NCBI RefSeq assembly: GCF_011303955.1
Contig: NZ_CP049886.1
Span: forward strand, 930,001 to 994,000
Reading direction: 5' to 3'
Source of the DNA: Vagococcus coleopterorum
GTDB taxonomy: Bacteria; Bacillota; Bacilli; Lactobacillales; Vagococcaceae
DNA: 64,000 bases
Below are positions 1 through 9,381 of this stretch, piece after piece (within the stretch, counting starts at the first letter, position 1; the number at the start of each line of letters is the position of its first letter). The translations under genes were made by a program, and so were the position numbers. The notes beneath the pieces were generated by a model, which saw nothing but the letters and a program-made list of their open reading frames with translations, did no database searches and was not told where the DNA came from.

Positions 1-1
1 T

Positions 2-2032
2 ATTTTACCTGAAGTGCATTTCCGTACGACGAATGAAATGCTTGAAGATTTTGCATTCCTAGGTGAGGAAGAAGCTAAACGGATTGTTGTAACCAATTCA
101 CAATTAATTGCTAGTTGGTGTGATGAGATTACGCCAGTTAAAGATGATTTGTATACGCCTAAGATTGAAGGGTCAGAACAAGAAATCACTGACTTGAGTT
201 ACAACGAAGCCAAACGATTATATGGTGATCCGTTACCAGACATCGTTGAAAAACGTTTGAAGAAAGAATTAGACAGTATCATTGGGAATGGGTTCTCGGT
301 TATCTATCTAATTTCCCAAAAACTCGTTCATAAGAGTTTGGAAGATGGTTACTTAGTTGGTTCACGTGGTTCGGTAGGGTCAAGTTTTGTTGCTACGATG
401 ACGGGGATTACCGAAGTTAATCCTTTAGCACCTCATTACCGCTGTGCAGAATGTCAGTACACTGAGTTCTTTGAGGACGGTTCAGTAGGTTCTGGTTTTG
501 ATTTGCCGGAAAAAGCCTGTCCTGAATGTCAAAGTAGACTCTTTAAAGATGGGCATGATATTCCGTTTGAAACCTTCTTAGGATTCCACGGGGATAAAGT
601 ACCCGATATCGATTTGAACTTCTCTGGTGATTACCAAGCAGAGGCTCACCATTACACAAAAGTGCTATTTGGCGAAGAATATGTTTTCCGTGCAGGGACA
701 ATTGGTACAGTTGCTGATAAGACAGCGTACGGATTCGTTAAAGGGTATGAACGAGATAATGAATTGAACTTTAGAGCTGCGGAAGTTGACCGTTTGGCAA
801 AAGGGTCAACAGGGGTTAAGAGAACAACTGGACAACATCCAGGGGGGATTATTGTTATTCCTGATTATATGGATGTCTATGATTTCTCACCAATCCAATT
901 CCCGGCTGATGATCAAAACTCTGAATGGAAAACAACTCACTTTGATTTCCATTCGATTCATGATAACGTACTAAAACTTGATATTTTGGGACATGATGAC
1001 CCAACAGTTATTAGAATGTTGCAAGACTTATCAGGGATTGATCCTAAAACGATTCCAACGGATGATCCAGAAGTGATGCGAATTTTCTCTGGGCCAGAAG
1101 TGCTAGGTGTTGAACCGGATCAAATCTTTTCAAAAACAGGTTCTTTAGGTATTCCAGAGTTTGGGACGAAGTTTGTTCGGGGAATGTTAGAACAAACCCA
1201 TCCCACAACTTTTGCTGAATTACTCCAAATTTCAGGACTTTCTCATGGTACTGACGTTTGGTTAGGAAATGCTGAAGAGTTGATTCGTAAAGGTCAAACA
1301 ACCTTGGCAGAAGTAATTGGTTGTCGTGATGATATCATGGTTTACTTGATTCACAACGGCTTAGAAGATGGACTTGCCTTCAAAATAATGGAGGGCGTTC
1401 GTAAAGGTAAAGGGATTTCAGAAGAAGATCAAGCGGAAATGCGTGCGGTTGGTATTCCCGAATGGTACATTGAATCATGTCTGAAAATTAAGTACATGTT
1501 CCCGAAAGCCCATGCGGCAGCTTACGTCTTGATGGCGTTACGTGTGGCATACTTTAAAGTCTATTATCCAATTCTTTATTATGCAGCGTACTTCTCAGTT
1601 CGTGCTGATGATTTTGATTTAGTAGCAATGTCGAAAGGCAAGGATGCTGTCAAAGCTCGCATGAAAGAAATTACGGATAAAGGAATGGAAGCATCGACGA
1701 AAGAAAAAAATCTTTTAACCGTGCTTGAACTATGTAACGAAATGCTTGAACGTGGTTATAATTTCAAAATGATTGATTTGTATAAATCTGATGCGGAAAA
1801 CTTTGTGATTGAAGGTAATACTTTAATTGCGCCATTCCGTGCAGTACCAAGTTTAGGTCAGAACGTTGCGAAACAGATTATGGTTGCCCGTGAAGAGCAA
1901 GAGTTTTTATCAAAAGAAGATCTTGCTAACCGTGGCAAAGTCTCTAAAACATTAATTGAATACATGACAGAAAATGGTGTTCTTGATGGCTTGCCAGATG
2001 AAAACCAACTATCATTATTCGATATGCTATAA
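2..2032 (+). CDS. polC: DNA polymerase III alpha subunit PolC, C-terminal part (5' end outside window)
   Basis: This is the replicative polymerase of low-GC Gram-positive bacteria, which extends primers at the fork and has its own 3'-5' exonuclease. The open frame runs in from the window edge, and the GTG at 14 is only an internal valine codon. The 676 visible residues are the polymerase half; PolC is normally about 1,440 residues, so roughly half lies upstream. Visible are the PolC-specific zinc-binding cysteines (fragment residues 148, 151, 173, 176), the catalytic [12 protein letters not shown] segment (about 201-212), and SRGSVGSSF before them. The protein ends with a clamp-binding-like QLSLFDML tail. 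It ends in a terminator shared with the convergent phosphoesterase gene. Identity is certain from motifs and order. Confidence 0.97.
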   Translation: MLPEVHFRTTNEMLEDFAFLGEEEAKRIVVTNSQLIASWCDEITPVKDDLYTPKIEGSEQEITDLSYNEAKRLYGDPLPDIVEKRLKKELDSIIGNGFSVIYLISQKLVHKSLEDGYLVGSRGSVGSSFVATMTGITEVNPLAPHYRCAECQYTEFFEDGSVGSGFDLPEKACPECQSRLFKDGHDIPFETFLGFHGDKVPDIDLNFSGDYQAEAHHYTKVLFGEEYVFRAGTIGTVADKTAYGFVKGYERDNELNFRAAEVDRLAKGSTGVKRTTGQHPGGIIVIPDYMDVYDFSPIQFPADDQNSEWKTTHFDFHSIHDNVLKLDILGHDDPTVIRMLQDLSGIDPKTIPTDDPEVMRIFSGPEVLGVEPDQIFSKTGSLGIPEFGTKFVRGMLEQTHPTTFAELLQISGLSHGTDVWLGNAEELIRKGQTTLAEVIGCRDDIMVYLIHNGLEDGLAFKIMEGVRKGKGISEEDQAEMRAVGIPEWYIESCLKIKYMFPKAHAAAYVLMALRVAYFKVYYPILYYAAYFSVRADDFDLVAMSKGKDAVKARMKEITDKGMEASTKEKNLLTVLELCNEMLERGYNFKMIDLYKSDAENFVIEGNTLIAPFRAVPSLGQNVAKQIMVAREEQEFLSKEDLANRGKVSKTLIEYMTENGVLDGLPDENQLSLFDML

Positions 2033-2070
2033 AAAATAAGCAGAGCCATTGGCTCTGCTTATTTTTGTTT
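2033..2070. terminator. Bidirectional terminator between polC and the phosphoesterase gene
   Basis: A perfect 15-bp stem (2033-2047 with 2051-2065) and a 3-nt loop. A-rich and T-rich flanks let it work on both strands. The stop codon of the minus-strand gene lies inside it. Confidence 0.9.
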
Positions 2071-2886
2071 TAAGGTAAGGGTAATTAAATGCGGTTTATT
2101 GTTAATGCGAAGTGGGAAACGACTATTAGCTAATCCACGGCTAACTATTAAAGGTAATTGCTTAGTTGCTTGATCAAAATAAATGCCAGATGAATAAGGT
2201 GGTAACCAAGTATTATCAGGTCCTAAAAGTCCACCTATGTATGGTAATCTAATTTGACCTCCATGAGCATGTCCGGCAAAAATAGCGACTGCTGTCGTTT
2301 CTTTAAAGTTAGCTAAGTAATCAGAATACAGTTCTGGATGATGTGCTAGGATGAGTGAAATTGGGTAATCTTTCAGTTTGTTTTTTTCTTCAGGTGGTAA
2401 ATCAGTTATTTCATTCCGTAAGCCAACAACGGCAATATTAGTTTGTTTGATAGTGACCGTTGTCACGTCATTCTCAAGTAAGGTAGCCCGAGTAGCTAAA
2501 ATTGATTGACGCCATTGATCAAAGTCATCACAAGTTTCTTCGTGATTCCCTTCAATGACGAAAGTAGGGGCAATGATAACTAAGTCGTCGATAAAGTTTG
2601 CGATGGTCGTTACTGATAAATCTTCTGTCCGATCAATTGTATCACCCGTCACAAAAATTAAATCAGGTGATTCTTTGGAAATAGCTTCTAATAAATCATC
2701 AGGGTTTAATTTAAGTCGTCTAAAATGTAAATCAGAGATATGACTAATTTTAACCTGCTCTAATTCTTTTGGTAAGTTAGTGACTAATAAGGGAATGTGT
2801 TCTATTTGTAATTGGCGATTAGACCAGAAGCCATAACCAATAATTAGTATGATAAGCATTGCCAAAATCAACGTAGTTGTGCTCAT
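2059..2886 (-). CDS. Membrane-anchored calcineurin-like metallophosphoesterase (YkuE/YaeI-like)
   Basis: A 275-residue metal-dependent phosphoesterase. Metal-binding motifs appear in the family's order: SDLH (51-54), GD (81-82), GNHE (113-116), a His pair (182-183) and GHAHGGQ (205-211). Residues about 3-22 form one hydrophobic segment, so the catalytic domain probably faces outward, tethered to the membrane. Relatives of this type have been linked to UDP-glucose/lipid-A-type pyrophosphates or general phosphodiesters, but the substrate cannot be read here. An AAAGGA ribosome site precedes the ATG. The gene sits alone between polC and rimP, convergent with polC and divergent from rimP. Confidence 0.85.
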   Translation of the reverse strand: MSTTTLILAMLIILIIGYGFWSNRQLQIEHIPLLVTNLPKELEQVKISHISDLHFRRLKLNPDDLLEAISKESPDLIFVTGDTIDRTEDLSVTTIANFIDDLVIIAPTFVIEGNHEETCDDFDQWRQSILATRATLLENDVTTVTIKQTNIAVVGLRNEITDLPPEEKNKLKDYPISLILAHHPELYSDYLANFKETTAVAIFAGHAHGGQIRLPYIGGLLGPDNTWLPPYSSGIYFDQATKQLPLIVSRGLANSRFPLRINNKPHLITLTLKQK

Positions 2887-3016
2887 ATAGGCAGTCCTTT
2901 CTAAATCTTTCTGTTAGTTAGTATAACAAATAAATAAAAAATAAAGGAACCTAGATAATATTTCTTAATCTTAATTTAATAGACTTCGGAACTATCAAAG
3001 AAGAAGGCGTGTCAAT

Positions 3017-3045
3017 TTGAATTGTCATTGCGGGTATGGTACAAT
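3017..3045 (+). promoter_or_regulatory. Promoter of the rimP-nusA-infB operon
   Basis: TTGAAT (3017-3022), a 17-bp spacer and TACAAT (3040-3045), with an upstream TG giving an extended -10. Transcription should start near 3052, which makes an 85-nt leader before rimP. Confidence 0.75.
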
Positions 3046-3066
3046 ACTTATAGAATGATACTTGAG

Positions 3067-3097
3067 AAAGAGTGAGCGCCCCGCGCTCACTCTTTTT
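3067..3097 (+). terminator. Leader terminator (attenuator) upstream of rimP
   Basis: A perfect 13-bp GC-rich stem (3067-3079 with 3083-3095), a CCC loop and a run of five T. It lies downstream of the operon promoter and upstream of the rimP start, so it must be partly read through for the operon to be expressed. In Bacillus subtilis, NusA is reported to autoregulate through NusA-stimulated termination in this leader. The same logic here is an inference. Confidence 0.8.
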
Positions 3098-3135
3098 GAT
3101 GAAATAGGTTAAGTATCGAGAAGGAGGGGAATTAC

Positions 3136-3609
3136 TTGAGTAGTGTTGTGGAAACTGTAACAACAGTTGTTACACCAATCACTGACGAATTAAAATTTGA
3201 GGTTGTTGAGGTGGAGTTTGTAAAAGAAGGCCAAAATTGGTTTCTAAGAATTTACATTGACAAACCAGGTGGGATTGATATTGAAGATTGTGCAGTAGCT
3301 AGTGAAAAAATTAGTGAAGCTTTAGATGCCATGAATCCAGATCCGATTCCGCAAGCATATTTCTTGGAAGTGTCTTCGCCTGGTGCAGAGCGTCCTTTGA
3401 AGAAAGAAGAAGATTTTGTAAATGCGTTGGAAGAATATGTTCACGTGTCGTTGTATACAACGGTTGAAGATGACAAACAATTCAACGGTTATTTAAAAGA
3501 AGTGACACCAGAAACCTTAACTTTAACAGTTAAGATTAAAACACGTGATAAAGACATGACTTTTGAACGTAGCAATATTGCAAAAGCGCGCTTAGCGATT
3601 AAATTTTAA
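3136..3609 (+). CDS. rimP: Ribosome maturation factor RimP
   Basis: RimP binds the 30S subunit during assembly, acting in maturation of the 3' major domain. The 157-residue product has the usual two-domain layout, including the conserved SSPGAERPLK stretch (about 79-88) that joins the alpha/beta domain to the C-terminal SH3-like barrel. The start is TTG at 3136, preceded by a strong AAGGAGGGGA ribosome site; no ATG gives full length. First gene of the operon with nusA, ylxR, ylxQ, infB and rbfA, the standard order in Firmicutes. Expression depends on reading through the leader terminator. Confidence 0.96.
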   Translation: MSSVVETVTTVVTPITDELKFEVVEVEFVKEGQNWFLRIYIDKPGGIDIEDCAVASEKISEALDAMNPDPIPQAYFLEVSSPGAERPLKKEEDFVNALEEYVHVSLYTTVEDDKQFNGYLKEVTPETLTLTVKIKTRDKDMTFERSNIAKARLAIKF

Positions 3610-3638
3610 ACAATTGAAAACAATGGAGGCATAATAAA

Positions 3639-4733
3639 ATGAGTAAAGAAATGTTAAATGCTCTTGAAGCCCTAGAAGTTGAAAAAGGGATTTCAAAAGA
3701 CATTGTCATCGAAGCACTTGAAGCAGCATTAGTGTCAGCATACAAACGTCACTATGGCCAAGCGCAAAATGTTGAAGTGGAATTTGATTCTAAAAAAGGT
3801 AAAATCCATGTCTACGGCGTGAAGGAAGTCACTGATGAAGTGATGGATTCACAACTAGAAATCAGTTTAGAAGAAGCTCTAAAAATTAATGGTGCTTATG
3901 AAGTAGGGGATACAATCCGTTTTGAAGTAACACCAAAAGATTTTGGACGTATTGCAGCACAAACAGCTAAACAAGTTGTATTACAACGTGTTCGCGAAGC
4001 AGAACGTGAAATCGTCTTTAATGAATTTTCAGCTTACGAAAATGAAATCATGCAAGGGATTGTAGAACGTCAAGACAATCGTTACATCTATGTAAACTTA
4101 GGAAAAATCGAAGCGGTACTTTCTCGCCAAGATCAAATTCCAAATGAAGTTTACCATGCACATGATCGTATCCGCGTTTATGTATCAAAAGTAGAAAATA
4201 CATCAAAAGGCCCTCAAGTATTTGTTAGCCGTAGTCACCCAGATTTATTAAAACGTTTATTTGAACAAGAAGTACCTGAAGTTTACGATGGTATTGTTGA
4301 AATCGTCAGCGTTGCTCGTGAAGCAGGCGATCGTGCTAAAGTAGCAGTTCGTTCACAAGACCCAAATGTTGATCCAGTTGGAACATGTGTGGGTCAACGT
4401 GGTCAACGTGTTCAAGCAATCGTTAATGAACTTAAAGGTGAAAACATGGATATCGTTGAGTGGAATGAAGATCCAGCAATCTACATTGCAAATGCTTTAA
4501 ACCCAGCTCAAGTTGTGGATGTTCAGTTTGATGAAAGCCAAAAAGCTTGTACAGTTGTGGTTCCTGATTATCAATTATCATTAGCAATTGGTAAACGCGG
4601 ACAAAATGCTCGTTTAGCTGCTAAACTAACAAACTTCAAAATCGATATTAAATCTGAATCAGACATGGCAGAGCTTGGTAATCAAGTAGAAGCTGTTGAA
4701 ACTGATGAAGAAGTGAGTAACGAAGAAGCGTAA
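3639..4733 (+). CDS. nusA: Transcription termination/antitermination protein NusA
   Basis: NusA binds RNA polymerase and promotes pausing and intrinsic termination. The 364-residue protein has the N-terminal polymerase-binding domain (about 1-125), an S1 domain (about 135-200) and two KH domains with GQRG (252-255) and GKRG (318-321) loops, followed by a short acidic tail. As usual in Firmicutes, it lacks the two C-terminal acidic repeats of the Escherichia coli protein. An ATGGAGG-type ribosome site precedes the ATG. Second gene of the rimP operon; its product is the likely effector at the leader terminator upstream of rimP. Confidence 0.97.
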   Translation: MSKEMLNALEALEVEKGISKDIVIEALEAALVSAYKRHYGQAQNVEVEFDSKKGKIHVYGVKEVTDEVMDSQLEISLEEALKINGAYEVGDTIRFEVTPKDFGRIAAQTAKQVVLQRVREAEREIVFNEFSAYENEIMQGIVERQDNRYIYVNLGKIEAVLSRQDQIPNEVYHAHDRIRVYVSKVENTSKGPQVFVSRSHPDLLKRLFEQEVPEVYDGIVEIVSVAREAGDRAKVAVRSQDPNVDPVGTCVGQRGQRVQAIVNELKGENMDIVEWNEDPAIYIANALNPAQVVDVQFDESQKACTVVVPDYQLSLAIGKRGQNARLAAKLTNFKIDIKSESDMAELGNQVEAVETDEEVSNEEA

Positions 4734-4751
4734 AGAAGGGTGGCGAAATAG

Positions 4752-5051
4752 ATGAAAGAACGAAAAGTTCCCTTAAGAAAATGTGTTGTTTCAGGTGAAA
4801 TGAATCCTAAAGGTACAATGGTTAGGATTGTTCGCTCAAAAGAAGGCGTTGTTTCAATCGATCCTAGCGGTAAAATGCCAGGTCGAGGTGCTTACGTTAC
4901 TATTGAGCCGACGATTGTCCAAAAAGCCCGTGATAAACAATTATTTGATCGAGTATTAAAAGCTAAGGTAGAAGATAGTTTTTATCAAGAGTTAATGGAT
5001 TATGTATCCCATCAAAAAGCAAGACAGGAATTATTTGCAAATGACAAATAA
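4752..5051 (+). CDS. ylxR: YlxR (DUF448) RNA-binding protein
   Basis: A 99-residue member of the YlxR/DUF448 family, with the N-terminal RKCVVSG segment (9-15) and the signature GRGAYV (44-49). The family is a small nucleic-acid-binding fold; the B. subtilis protein has been described as an RNase P modulator (RnpM) and as a transcription regulator. Its position between nusA and infB is the family's standard location. The last codons overlap the start of ylxQ by 11 nt, which suggests translational coupling. Confidence 0.93.
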   Translation: MKERKVPLRKCVVSGEMNPKGTMVRIVRSKEGVVSIDPSGKMPGRGAYVTIEPTIVQKARDKQLFDRVLKAKVEDSFYQELMDYVSHQKARQELFANDK

Positions 5052-5346
5052 GGATAAGATTTTAAATTTACTAGGGATGGCAATGAGAGCCGGTAAAATC
5101 GTTTCAGGTGAAGAATTAACAATAAATGACATTCGCTCAGGCAATGCCAAAATTGTCTTTGTAGCCAACGATGCAAGTCCCAATACAATAAAAAAAATCA
5201 ATGACAAGAGCAGCTATTACCAAGTTCCTTGTAGTAGCGAGTTCTCACAAATGGAATTAAGCAATGCTATCGGTCGTAGCCGAATGATTATCGGTGTATG
5301 CGACAAAGGCTTTGCTAAGAAATTCCAGGAGTTATTGATGACATAG
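5041..5346 (+). CDS. ylxQ: YlxQ, L7Ae/L30e-family RNA-binding protein
   Basis: A 101-residue L7Ae/L30e/Gadd45-type protein, a fold that recognises kink-turns in RNA. Visible landmarks are LLGMAMRAGKIVSGEE near the start and KIVFVANDASPNT (about 36-48). An upstream in-frame ATG at 5002 lies deep inside ylxR. The ATG at 5041, overlapping the ylxR stop and giving the usual family N-terminus, is the better start. Lies in the rimP-infB operon. The exact role is unknown; B. subtilis relatives bind K-turn RNA in vitro. Confidence 0.92.
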   Translation: MTNKDKILNLLGMAMRAGKIVSGEELTINDIRSGNAKIVFVANDASPNTIKKINDKSSYYQVPCSSEFSQMELSNAIGRSRMIIGVCDKGFAKKFQELLMT

Positions 5347-5358
5347 GAAGGTGATTGA

Positions 5359-7968
5359 ATGAGTAAGAAAAGAATTTATGAATTCGCAAAAGAAATCGAT
5401 CAATCGAATAAAGCAATCGTCGATAAAGCCCAATCACTAGGTATGGATATTAAAAACCATATGGGGTCAATTAGTTCTGAACAAGAAAAACAATTAAAAG
5501 CAGCCTTTAAAGGAGGAGCAAAACCAGCTCCTAAAGGAAATGCTAAGCCAGCAGTTAAACCTGCTGAAAAACCAGCGTCACAAAGACCAAATGCGGCTCG
5601 TCCAAACTTTGATACGTCTGAAAGACCAGCGTCACAAAGACCAAATGCAGCTCGTCCAAACTTCAGTGCAGATGAAAGAAAAGTTGCACCCAAACCAGCA
5701 GCAAAACCTGCTGAAAAACCAGTACAACAAAAACCAGCTGCACCGAAACCAGCTGCTAAGCCAACTGAAAGACCAGCACAACAAAAACCAGCTGCGTCTA
5801 AACCAGTAGCTAAACCAGCTGAAAAACCAGCGCAACAAAAGCCTGCTGCATCTAAACCAGCAGCTAAGCCAGCTGAAAGACCAGCACAACAAAAACCAGC
5901 TGCGTCTAAACCAGCGCAACAACAAAATCGTCCAGCTCAAAATCAAAACAATCGCCCAGCACAGGGACAAAATCAAAACAATCGCCCGGCACAAGGTCAA
6001 AACCAAAATGCTCGTGGTGGTCAACAAGGTGGACAAAACAACCGTGGTGGACAAGGTGGCTACCAAGGTCGCAGTAATAACAACTACCGCCCAGGTGGAC
6101 AAGGTGGTTATCAAGGACGTAACAACAATCGCTTTAATAAAAAAGGGCGTAAGAAACAATATCCAGCTTCAAACAAACCTGCTGTACCAGCACGTAAGTT
6201 TAAAGAATTACCAGAAGTGTTAGTTTACACAGAAGGTATGAACGTTGCTGAAATCTCTAAAAAAATCTACCGTGATCCAGCTGAAATCATCAAAAAATTA
6301 TTCATGATGGGTGTTATGGTTAACCAAAACCAAGCCCTTGATAATGATACGATTGAATTATTAGCTGTTGAATATGGTATTGAAGCAGAAGAAAAAGTAG
6401 CAGTTGATGTGGCTGATATTGATAAATTCTTCGAACCAGAAGCAATTGAAGAAGGCAACTTACAAGAACGCCCACCAGTTGTGACAATCATGGGTCACGT
6501 TGACCATGGTAAAACAACATTATTAGATACGTTACGTAATACTAAAGTAACTGATGGTGAAGCCGGTGGTATCACTCAACATATTGGTGCTTACCAAATT
6601 GATGTTGATGGTAAAACAATTACTTTCTTAGATACACCAGGACATGCTGCTTTCACAAGTATGCGTGCACGTGGTGCAAGTATCACTGATATTACCATCT
6701 TAGTCGTAGCAGCAGACGATGGTGTTATGCCACAAACTATTGAAGCGATTAACCATGCTAAAGCTGCAGATGTGCCAATTATTGTAGCGGTTAATAAAAT
6801 CGATAAACCAGGTGCTAACCCTGAAAATGTTATCGGTCAATTGAGTGAACATGGTCTTATTCCAGAAGCTTGGGGTGGCGATACAATGTTCGTTAATATC
6901 TCAGCTAAAAACAATGAAAACATTGATGAATTATTAGAAAATATTGTTTTAATTTCTGAAGTGCAAGAATTAAAAGCTGATCCAACGCAACGTGCAATTG
7001 GTAGCGTGATTGAAGCGCGTCTTGATAAAGGAAAAGGAACTGTTGCTACATTACTAGTTCAACAAGGTACGCTACGTGTTGGTGATCCTATCGTAGTTGG
7101 TAATACATTTGGTCGTGTTCGTACGATGACAAATGATATGGGTCGTCGTGATAAAGAAGCTGGACCAGCAACACCAGTTGAAATCACAGGTTTAAATGAT
7201 GTGCCACAAGCCGGCGATCGTTTTGTAGTCTTTGAAGATGAGAAAACGGCTCGTGCAGCAGGTGAAGAACGTGCCGCTCGTGCACTATCAGCACAACGTA
7301 ATACCAACACAGTTGTAACGTTAGATAACTTATTTGATAGCTTGAAAGATGGCGAAATCAAAGATGTTAACGTGATTATCAAAGCTGATGTACAAGGTAC
7401 AGCTGAAGCATTATCAGCCAGCTTACAAAAAATCGAAGTTGAAGGTGTGCGTGTTAAAATCGTTCACTCAGCAGTTGGTGCCATCACTGAAAGTGATATC
7501 ACACTAGCTTCTGCCAGTGGGGCAATTGTTGTCGGATTTAATGTCCGTCCAACCATTCAAGCTCGTCAACAAGCTGAACAAGATGAAGTTGATATTCGTT
7601 TACACAGTATTATCTATAACGTGATTGATGAAATTGAAACAGCTATGAACGGTTTATTAGAACCTGAATATGAAGAAGTGATTACTGGTCAAATGTTGAT
7701 CCGTGAAACTTATGCTGTTTCTAAAGTTGGAACAATCGGTGGTTGTTATGTTACCGATGGTTCAATCAAGCGCGATGGTGGTATCCGCTTAATTCGTGAT
7801 AACATTGTTATCCACGAAGGTAAGCTTGCCAGCTTGAAACGTTTCAAAGATGATGCGAAAGAAGTAAAAATGGGATTTGAATGTGGTGCGATGATTGAAG
7901 ATTACAATGACATCAAAGTTGATGATGTGATTGAAGGATTTGAAATGGTCGAAATTAAACGTAAATAA
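5359..7968 (+). CDS. infB: Translation initiation factor IF-2
   Basis: A GTPase that delivers initiator fMet-tRNA to the 30S subunit and promotes subunit joining. The 869-residue protein has an N-terminal IF2_N domain (about 1-52), a long low-complexity Pro/Ala/Lys/Gln linker (about 55-190) passing into a Gln/Asn/Gly/Arg-rich stretch (about 190-260), a second IF2_N domain (about 290-340), and the G domain with GHVDHGKT (379-386), DTPGH, NKID and SAK motifs. Domains II, III and the C-terminal fMet-tRNA-binding domain follow. The linker DNA is built from imperfect tandem repeats. GGTGATTG precedes the ATG. Core gene of the rimP operon. Confidence 0.98.
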   Translation: MSKKRIYEFAKEIDQSNKAIVDKAQSLGMDIKNHMGSISSEQEKQLKAAFKGGAKPAPKGNAKPAVKPAEKPASQRPNAARPNFDTSERPASQRPNAARPNFSADERKVAPKPAAKPAEKPVQQKPAAPKPAAKPTERPAQQKPAASKPVAKPAEKPAQQKPAASKPAAKPAERPAQQKPAASKPAQQQNRPAQNQNNRPAQGQNQNNRPAQGQNQNARGGQQGGQNNRGGQGGYQGRSNNNYRPGGQGGYQGRNNNRFNKKGRKKQYPASNKPAVPARKFKELPEVLVYTEGMNVAEISKKIYRDPAEIIKKLFMMGVMVNQNQALDNDTIELLAVEYGIEAEEKVAVDVADIDKFFEPEAIEEGNLQERPPVVTIMGHVDHGKTTLLDTLRNTKVTDGEAGGITQHIGAYQIDVDGKTITFLDTPGHAAFTSMRARGASITDITILVVAADDGVMPQTIEAINHAKAADVPIIVAVNKIDKPGANPENVIGQLSEHGLIPEAWGGDTMFVNISAKNNENIDELLENIVLISEVQELKADPTQRAIGSVIEARLDKGKGTVATLLVQQGTLRVGDPIVVGNTFGRVRTMTNDMGRRDKEAGPATPVEITGLNDVPQAGDRFVVFEDEKTARAAGEERAARALSAQRNTNTVVTLDNLFDSLKDGEIKDVNVIIKADVQGTAEALSASLQKIEVEGVRVKIVHSAVGAITESDITLASASGAIVVGFNVRPTIQARQQAEQDEVDIRLHSIIYNVIDEIETAMNGLLEPEYEEVITGQMLIRETYAVSKVGTIGGCYVTDGSIKRDGGIRLIRDNIVIHEGKLASLKRFKDDAKEVKMGFECGAMIEDYNDIKVDDVIEGFEMVEIKRK
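5560..5920 (+). repeat. Imperfect coding tandem repeats in the IF-2 linker
   Basis: The DNA encodes repeated units such as [19 protein letters not shown] and two near-identical copies of a [13 protein letters not shown] unit (about 5575-5660). Repeats this similar at the DNA level can change copy number by slippage or recombination, so the length may vary between strains. Confidence 0.8.
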
Positions 7969-7991
7969 TCCAAAAAATCGGAGGGATTGAC

Positions 7992-8342
7992 ATGGTTAAA
8001 TATCGTGATCGTAAAGTTGCGCAAGAAGTGCAACGAGAAGTTAATGATATTCTTCAAAAACGTGTCCGTGATCCTCGTGTCCAAGACGTGACTATTACAG
8101 ACGTTCGTGTGACAGGTGATTTACAACAAGCAACGATTTACTATAGTATTTTATCTGATAAAGCTTCTGAGCTTAAAAAAGCGCAAGAAGGATTAGATAA
8201 AGCAACAGGCTTAATTCGTAAAGAGTTAGGCCAACGCTTAAGAATCTATAAAACGCCTGAATTAATTTTTGAGCGTGATGAATCAGTTGCTTACGGAAGT
8301 CGTATTGATGAATTAATCCGTAACTTAAACAAAAATGATTAA
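7992..8342 (+). CDS. rbfA: Ribosome-binding factor A
   Basis: A 116-residue KH-fold protein needed for late 30S maturation near helix 44 of 16S rRNA. Seen here are [22 protein letters not shown] near the start and the internal [17 protein letters not shown] segment typical of the family. A GGAGGGATTG ribosome site precedes the ATG. Last gene of the rimP operon; a strong terminator follows directly. Confidence 0.96.
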   Translation: MVKYRDRKVAQEVQREVNDILQKRVRDPRVQDVTITDVRVTGDLQQATIYYSILSDKASELKKAQEGLDKATGLIRKELGQRLRIYKTPELIFERDESVAYGSRIDELIRNLNKND

Positions 8343-8344
8343 TC

Positions 8345-8374
8345 AAAAAGCCTAGAGAAATCTAGGCTTTTTTT
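8345..8374 (+). terminator. Terminator of the rimP-rbfA operon
   Basis: A 12-bp perfect stem (8345-8356 with 8361-8372), a GAAA tetraloop and a T run. Confidence 0.92.
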
Positions 8375-8405
8375 GTGTCATAAATCAGTCAAAAATGGTT
8401 GGTTA

Positions 8406-8414
8406 TGCTATAAT
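8406..8414 (+). promoter_or_regulatory. Extended -10 promoter of truB
   Basis: TGCTATAAT (8406-8414) is a perfect extended -10; the -35 region is poor (CAGTCA at 8386-8391). The longest open frame for truB runs back through this element, which argues for the downstream ATG at 8451. Confidence 0.7.
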
Positions 8415-8450
8415 GAACGAGTTATTAGAAAAAGATGCGAGGTCGAAAAA

Positions 8451-9368
8451 ATGGATGGCATTTTACCCCTATGGAAAGAACGTGGCATGACTAGTCATGA
8501 TTGCGTTTTTAAATTAAGAAAAATATTAAAAACAAAAAAAGTGGGCCATGGTGGCACGCTTGATCCGGATGTCGATGGTGTTTTACCAATTTGTATTGGT
8601 AAAGGGACCAAAGTGATTGAGTACATTCAAGATAGTGGCAAAACCTACATTGGTGAGATTACTTTAGGATATAGCACAACGACTGAAGATGTTAGTGGTG
8701 AGACAGTAGAGGTTAAGGAAGTAACAGAAGTTCCTACTCTTGCTGAAATTGATCAAGTGATGAAATCAATGGAGGGAACCATTACCCAAATTCCGCCAAT
8801 GTATTCAGCTGTTAAAGTGAATGGCAAACGTTTGTATGAATATGCTCGTGAAGGGCTTGAAGTTGAACGACCTGTACGAACAGCTGAAATTGAGTATTTT
8901 AAACGAACATCAGAACCAGTCTTTAATGAAGGTAATAAAACAGTCTCTTGGCGTTTTGAAGTGGGTTGTGGCAAAGGAACTTATGTCCGCACCTTAGCTG
9001 TTGATACGGGAGCTAAAATGGGTTACCCAGCACACATGTCTGATTTAACAAGAATTGGTAGTGGTGGCTTTGTAGCGGGAAACTGTTTAACCTTAGATCA
9101 AGTGGCTGCTAAAATGACAGCAGAAGAACTAGACTTCTTAGCGCCAATTGAACAAGTCATGACAATGTTCCAAAGAATTGATTTAACTGATAGCCAATAT
9201 GCTATTGTGAAAAATGGTGGGTTCCTTGAATTAGCAGCATTTCCTGAGCTGATTCATGATCAGTTAGTATCAGTTTATTATAAGGAGTTATTAGTAAGTA
9301 TTTATGGGCAACACCCACATAAAGAAGCCTTCTTAAAACCGATTAAAGTTTTACGAAATGGTCAATAA
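8451..9368 (+). CDS. truB: tRNA pseudouridine(55) synthase TruB
   Basis: TruB converts U55 of the tRNA T-loop to pseudouridine and also acts as a tRNA-folding chaperone. The 305-residue protein starts at ATG 8451 with a GAGG ribosome site; the in-frame codons upstream overlap the promoter and terminator. The signature HGGTLDPDVDGVL contains the catalytic Asp38, and the RNA-binding C-terminal region follows. Residue 8 onward (WKERGMTSHDCV) matches the usual N-terminus. The gene leads a unit with ribF and hemW. Confidence 0.96.
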   Translation: MDGILPLWKERGMTSHDCVFKLRKILKTKKVGHGGTLDPDVDGVLPICIGKGTKVIEYIQDSGKTYIGEITLGYSTTTEDVSGETVEVKEVTEVPTLAEIDQVMKSMEGTITQIPPMYSAVKVNGKRLYEYAREGLEVERPVRTAEIEYFKRTSEPVFNEGNKTVSWRFEVGCGKGTYVRTLAVDTGAKMGYPAHMSDLTRIGSGGFVAGNCLTLDQVAAKMTAEELDFLAPIEQVMTMFQRIDLTDSQYAIVKNGGFLELAAFPELIHDQLVSVYYKELLVSIYGQHPHKEAFLKPIKVLRNGQ

Positions 9369-9381
9369 AAGGAGTAGTCAA

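Noticed and set aside
14-60. GTG at 14 as the start of a complete gene
   Set aside because: The frame is open to the window edge and the sequence before it (LPEV) is PolC-like, so this is an internal codon of a truncated gene.
5632-6159. A 175-residue minus-strand frame opposite infB
   Set aside because: It is the antisense of the repeat-rich IF-2 linker, has a Trp/Leu/Ser-biased composition and no ribosome site. A shadow frame.
8373-8450. Upstream extension of TruB
   Set aside because: The extra codons overlap the rbfA terminator and the truB extended -10, and do not resemble the TruB N-terminus.
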